From Pseudomonadota bacterium (GTDB taxonomy: Bacteria; Pseudomonadota; Alphaproteobacteria; Rhizobiales; Hyphomicrobiaceae): DNA of 64,000 nt. Position 1 is the first letter of the stretch. Every line of letters starts with the position of its first letter. Position numbers and translations under genes: made by a program. The stretch covers positions 1 to 64,000 of the forward strand of contig JAEZRM010000065.1 in assembly GCA_023412805.1 (NCBI GenBank), in the 5' to 3' direction. The notes beneath the pieces are model-generated. The model saw only the letters and a list, made by a program, of their open reading frames with translations, ran no database searches and had not been told where the DNA came from. Of this stretch, positions 62,978 through 64,000 are shown piece after piece.

Positions 62978-63997
62978 ATGAAACGAGCGACCAAGCTGAT
63001 CGCAACGGCCGCCGCTGTTGCACTCACCACTGCCGGTGTGGCGAGCGCCCAGACCCTCGACAAGGTCAAGAAGCAAGGCACGCTGTCGTGCGGCGTGAAC
63101 GTGGGCCTCGCCGGCTTCTCGGCTCCCGATGACAAAGGCAACTGGACCGGTCTCGACGTCGATTTCTGCCGCGCCGTCGCTGCAGCCGTGCTCGGCGATG
63201 CGACGAAAGTGCGCTTCGTGCCGACGACCGCTAAAGAGCGCTTCACGGCGCTGCAGTCGGGCGAGATCGACGTGCTCAGCCGCAACACGACCTGGACATT
63301 GGGACGCGATAGCTCGCTCGGCCTCAGCTTCGTCGGCGTCAACTACTACGACGGCCAGGGCCTGATGGTGAAGAAGTCGCTCGGTGTGAAGAGCGGGCTG
63401 GAGCTCAGCGGCGCCACCGTGTGCGTGCAGACCGGCACGACGACCGAGCTCAACCTCGCCGACTTCTTCCGCGTGAACAAGCTCGAGTACAAGCCCGTCG
63501 TGTTCGAGAAGGCCGACGAGACGCTGACCGCCTATCAGGCCGGCCGCTGCGACGTGTACACGACCGATGCCTCGGGCCTCTATGCCCAGCGCCTCCAGCT
63601 TCAGCAGCCCGATGAGCATATCGTGCTCCCCGAGATCATCTCCAAGGAACCCCTTGGCCCCTCCGTGCGCCAGGGCGACAGCCAGTGGTTCACGATCGTG
63701 AAGTGGGTGCACTTCGCCATGCTGAACGCCGAGGAGGCGGGCATCACGAAGGCTAACGTCGACGAGATGGGGAACTCGACCAACCCGGACATCCGCCGCA
63801 TCCTCGGCAAGGAAGGTGAGTTCGGCAAGGGTATCGGCCTCGGTGCCGACTGGGCCTACCAGATCATCAAGCAGGTCGGGAACTACGGCGAGGTCTTCGA
63901 GAAGAACGTCGGCTCCGGCTCGCGCATTAACATCGCCCGCGGCCAGAACAACCTCTGGACCAAAGGCGGTCTGCAGTACGCCCCCCCCATCCGCTGA
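62978..63997 (+). CDS. aapJ: general L-amino-acid ABC transporter substrate-binding protein AapJ
   Basis: A 339-residue periplasmic binding protein. The signal peptide (1-24) ends near ASA-Q. Family marks are LSCGVNVGLAGFSAPDDKG, GLDVDFCRAVAAAVLGD, FTALQSGEIDVLSRNTTW, CVQTGTTTELNLADFF and the closing WTKGGLQYAPPIR, all close to rhizobial AapJ. It binds many L-amino acids. The ATG at 62978 follows AAGGGA; the long frame upstream to 62720 is the shadow of aapP. The gene is complete, ending four bases before the window edge. Confidence 0.95.
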   Translation: MKRATKLIATAAAVALTTAGVASAQTLDKVKKQGTLSCGVNVGLAGFSAPDDKGNWTGLDVDFCRAVAAAVLGDATKVRFVPTTAKERFTALQSGEIDVLSRNTTWTLGRDSSLGLSFVGVNYYDGQGLMVKKSLGVKSGLELSGATVCVQTGTTTELNLADFFRVNKLEYKPVVFEKADETLTAYQAGRCDVYTTDASGLYAQRLQLQQPDEHIVLPEIISKEPLGPSVRQGDSQWFTIVKWVHFAMLNAEEAGITKANVDEMGNSTNPDIRRILGKEGEFGKGIGLGADWAYQIIKQVGNYGEVFEKNVGSGSRINIARGQNNLWTKGGLQYAPPIR

Positions 63998-64000
63998 CGC

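Overview
The window is high-GC, gene-dense DNA that reads as an ordinary chromosomal segment of an alphaproteobacterium, most likely order Hyphomicrobiales (Rhizobiales). The reasons are an aapP/aapJ-type general amino-acid transporter of rhizobial type, a fused subunit I+III cytochrome oxidase with a CtaG factor, several Dpp- and Liv-type ABC importers, a CtrA-like box before a cell-wall hydrolase gene, and an EcfG-like promoter. Genus cannot be fixed from the sequence alone. I saw no tRNA, rRNA, CRISPR array, prophage or transposase gene. One short palindromic element (55751-55923) looks MITE- or REP-like.

Layout. 1-10033 (minus): two oligopeptide/opine-type ABC importers. One is complete (dppDF, binding protein, dppBC). 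The other has a binding protein and two permeases but no ATPases. An L,D-transpeptidase gene lies between them. 10246-12192 (plus): a GntR/FCD regulator with a perfect palindrome at its start, an EctD-related Fe(II)/2-oxoglutarate dioxygenase, and a small DUF2171 protein behind an EcfG-like promoter. 12273-17640: a cytochrome c oxidase island (subunit II, fused I+III, a small membrane protein, DUF2231, CopD-like, CtaG). 17730-20325: an SDR-fold protein without the usual catalytic Tyr/Lys, divergent from a carboxymuconolactone-decarboxylase-like gene, then an M20 peptidase. 20586-28073 (minus): a DUF4239 protein and a Liv-type operon (livJ-iclR-livHMGF) that runs into a 4-oxalocrotonate tautomerase and an SMP-30 lactonase, which suggests uptake and breakdown of an aromatic- or lactone-type compound.

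28464-34071 (minus): ilvI and ilvH with a transglutaminase-like protein and a GST between them, then miaA and ruvX. 34174-39726: a UPF0173 hydrolase, a membrane-spermidine synthase fusion, pdxH, a small surface-antigen-like protein and an EamA transporter. 39955-45878: a cell-envelope block with two tandem glucosaminidase paralogues sharing a Cys-bracketed C-terminal module, a three-domain protein (nucleotidyltransferase-like, NDP-kinase-like, protein-kinase-like), and a SPOR protein. 45992-58722 (minus): glmS, an NTF2-like protein, an orphan NMT1-type binding protein, an M19 dipeptidase, a YiiX-like permuted-papain protein, an SLC13/RCK transporter, an alpha/beta hydrolase, an enoyl-CoA hydratase, a CaiB-type CoA-transferase and trpE. 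58899-63997: a small membrane protein, exonuclease III, a Sel1-repeat protein, YnfA, and aapP-aapJ at the edge.

The strongest candidates for something undescribed are the three-domain protein at 42617-44590 and the multi-hairpin inverted-repeat element at 55751-55923. The shared C-terminal module of the tandem glucosaminidases and the SDR-fold protein lacking YxxxK come next. Most start sites were set by ribosome binding sites, 4-base ATGA overlaps and the beginning of family homology; those left uncertain are stated in the entries.
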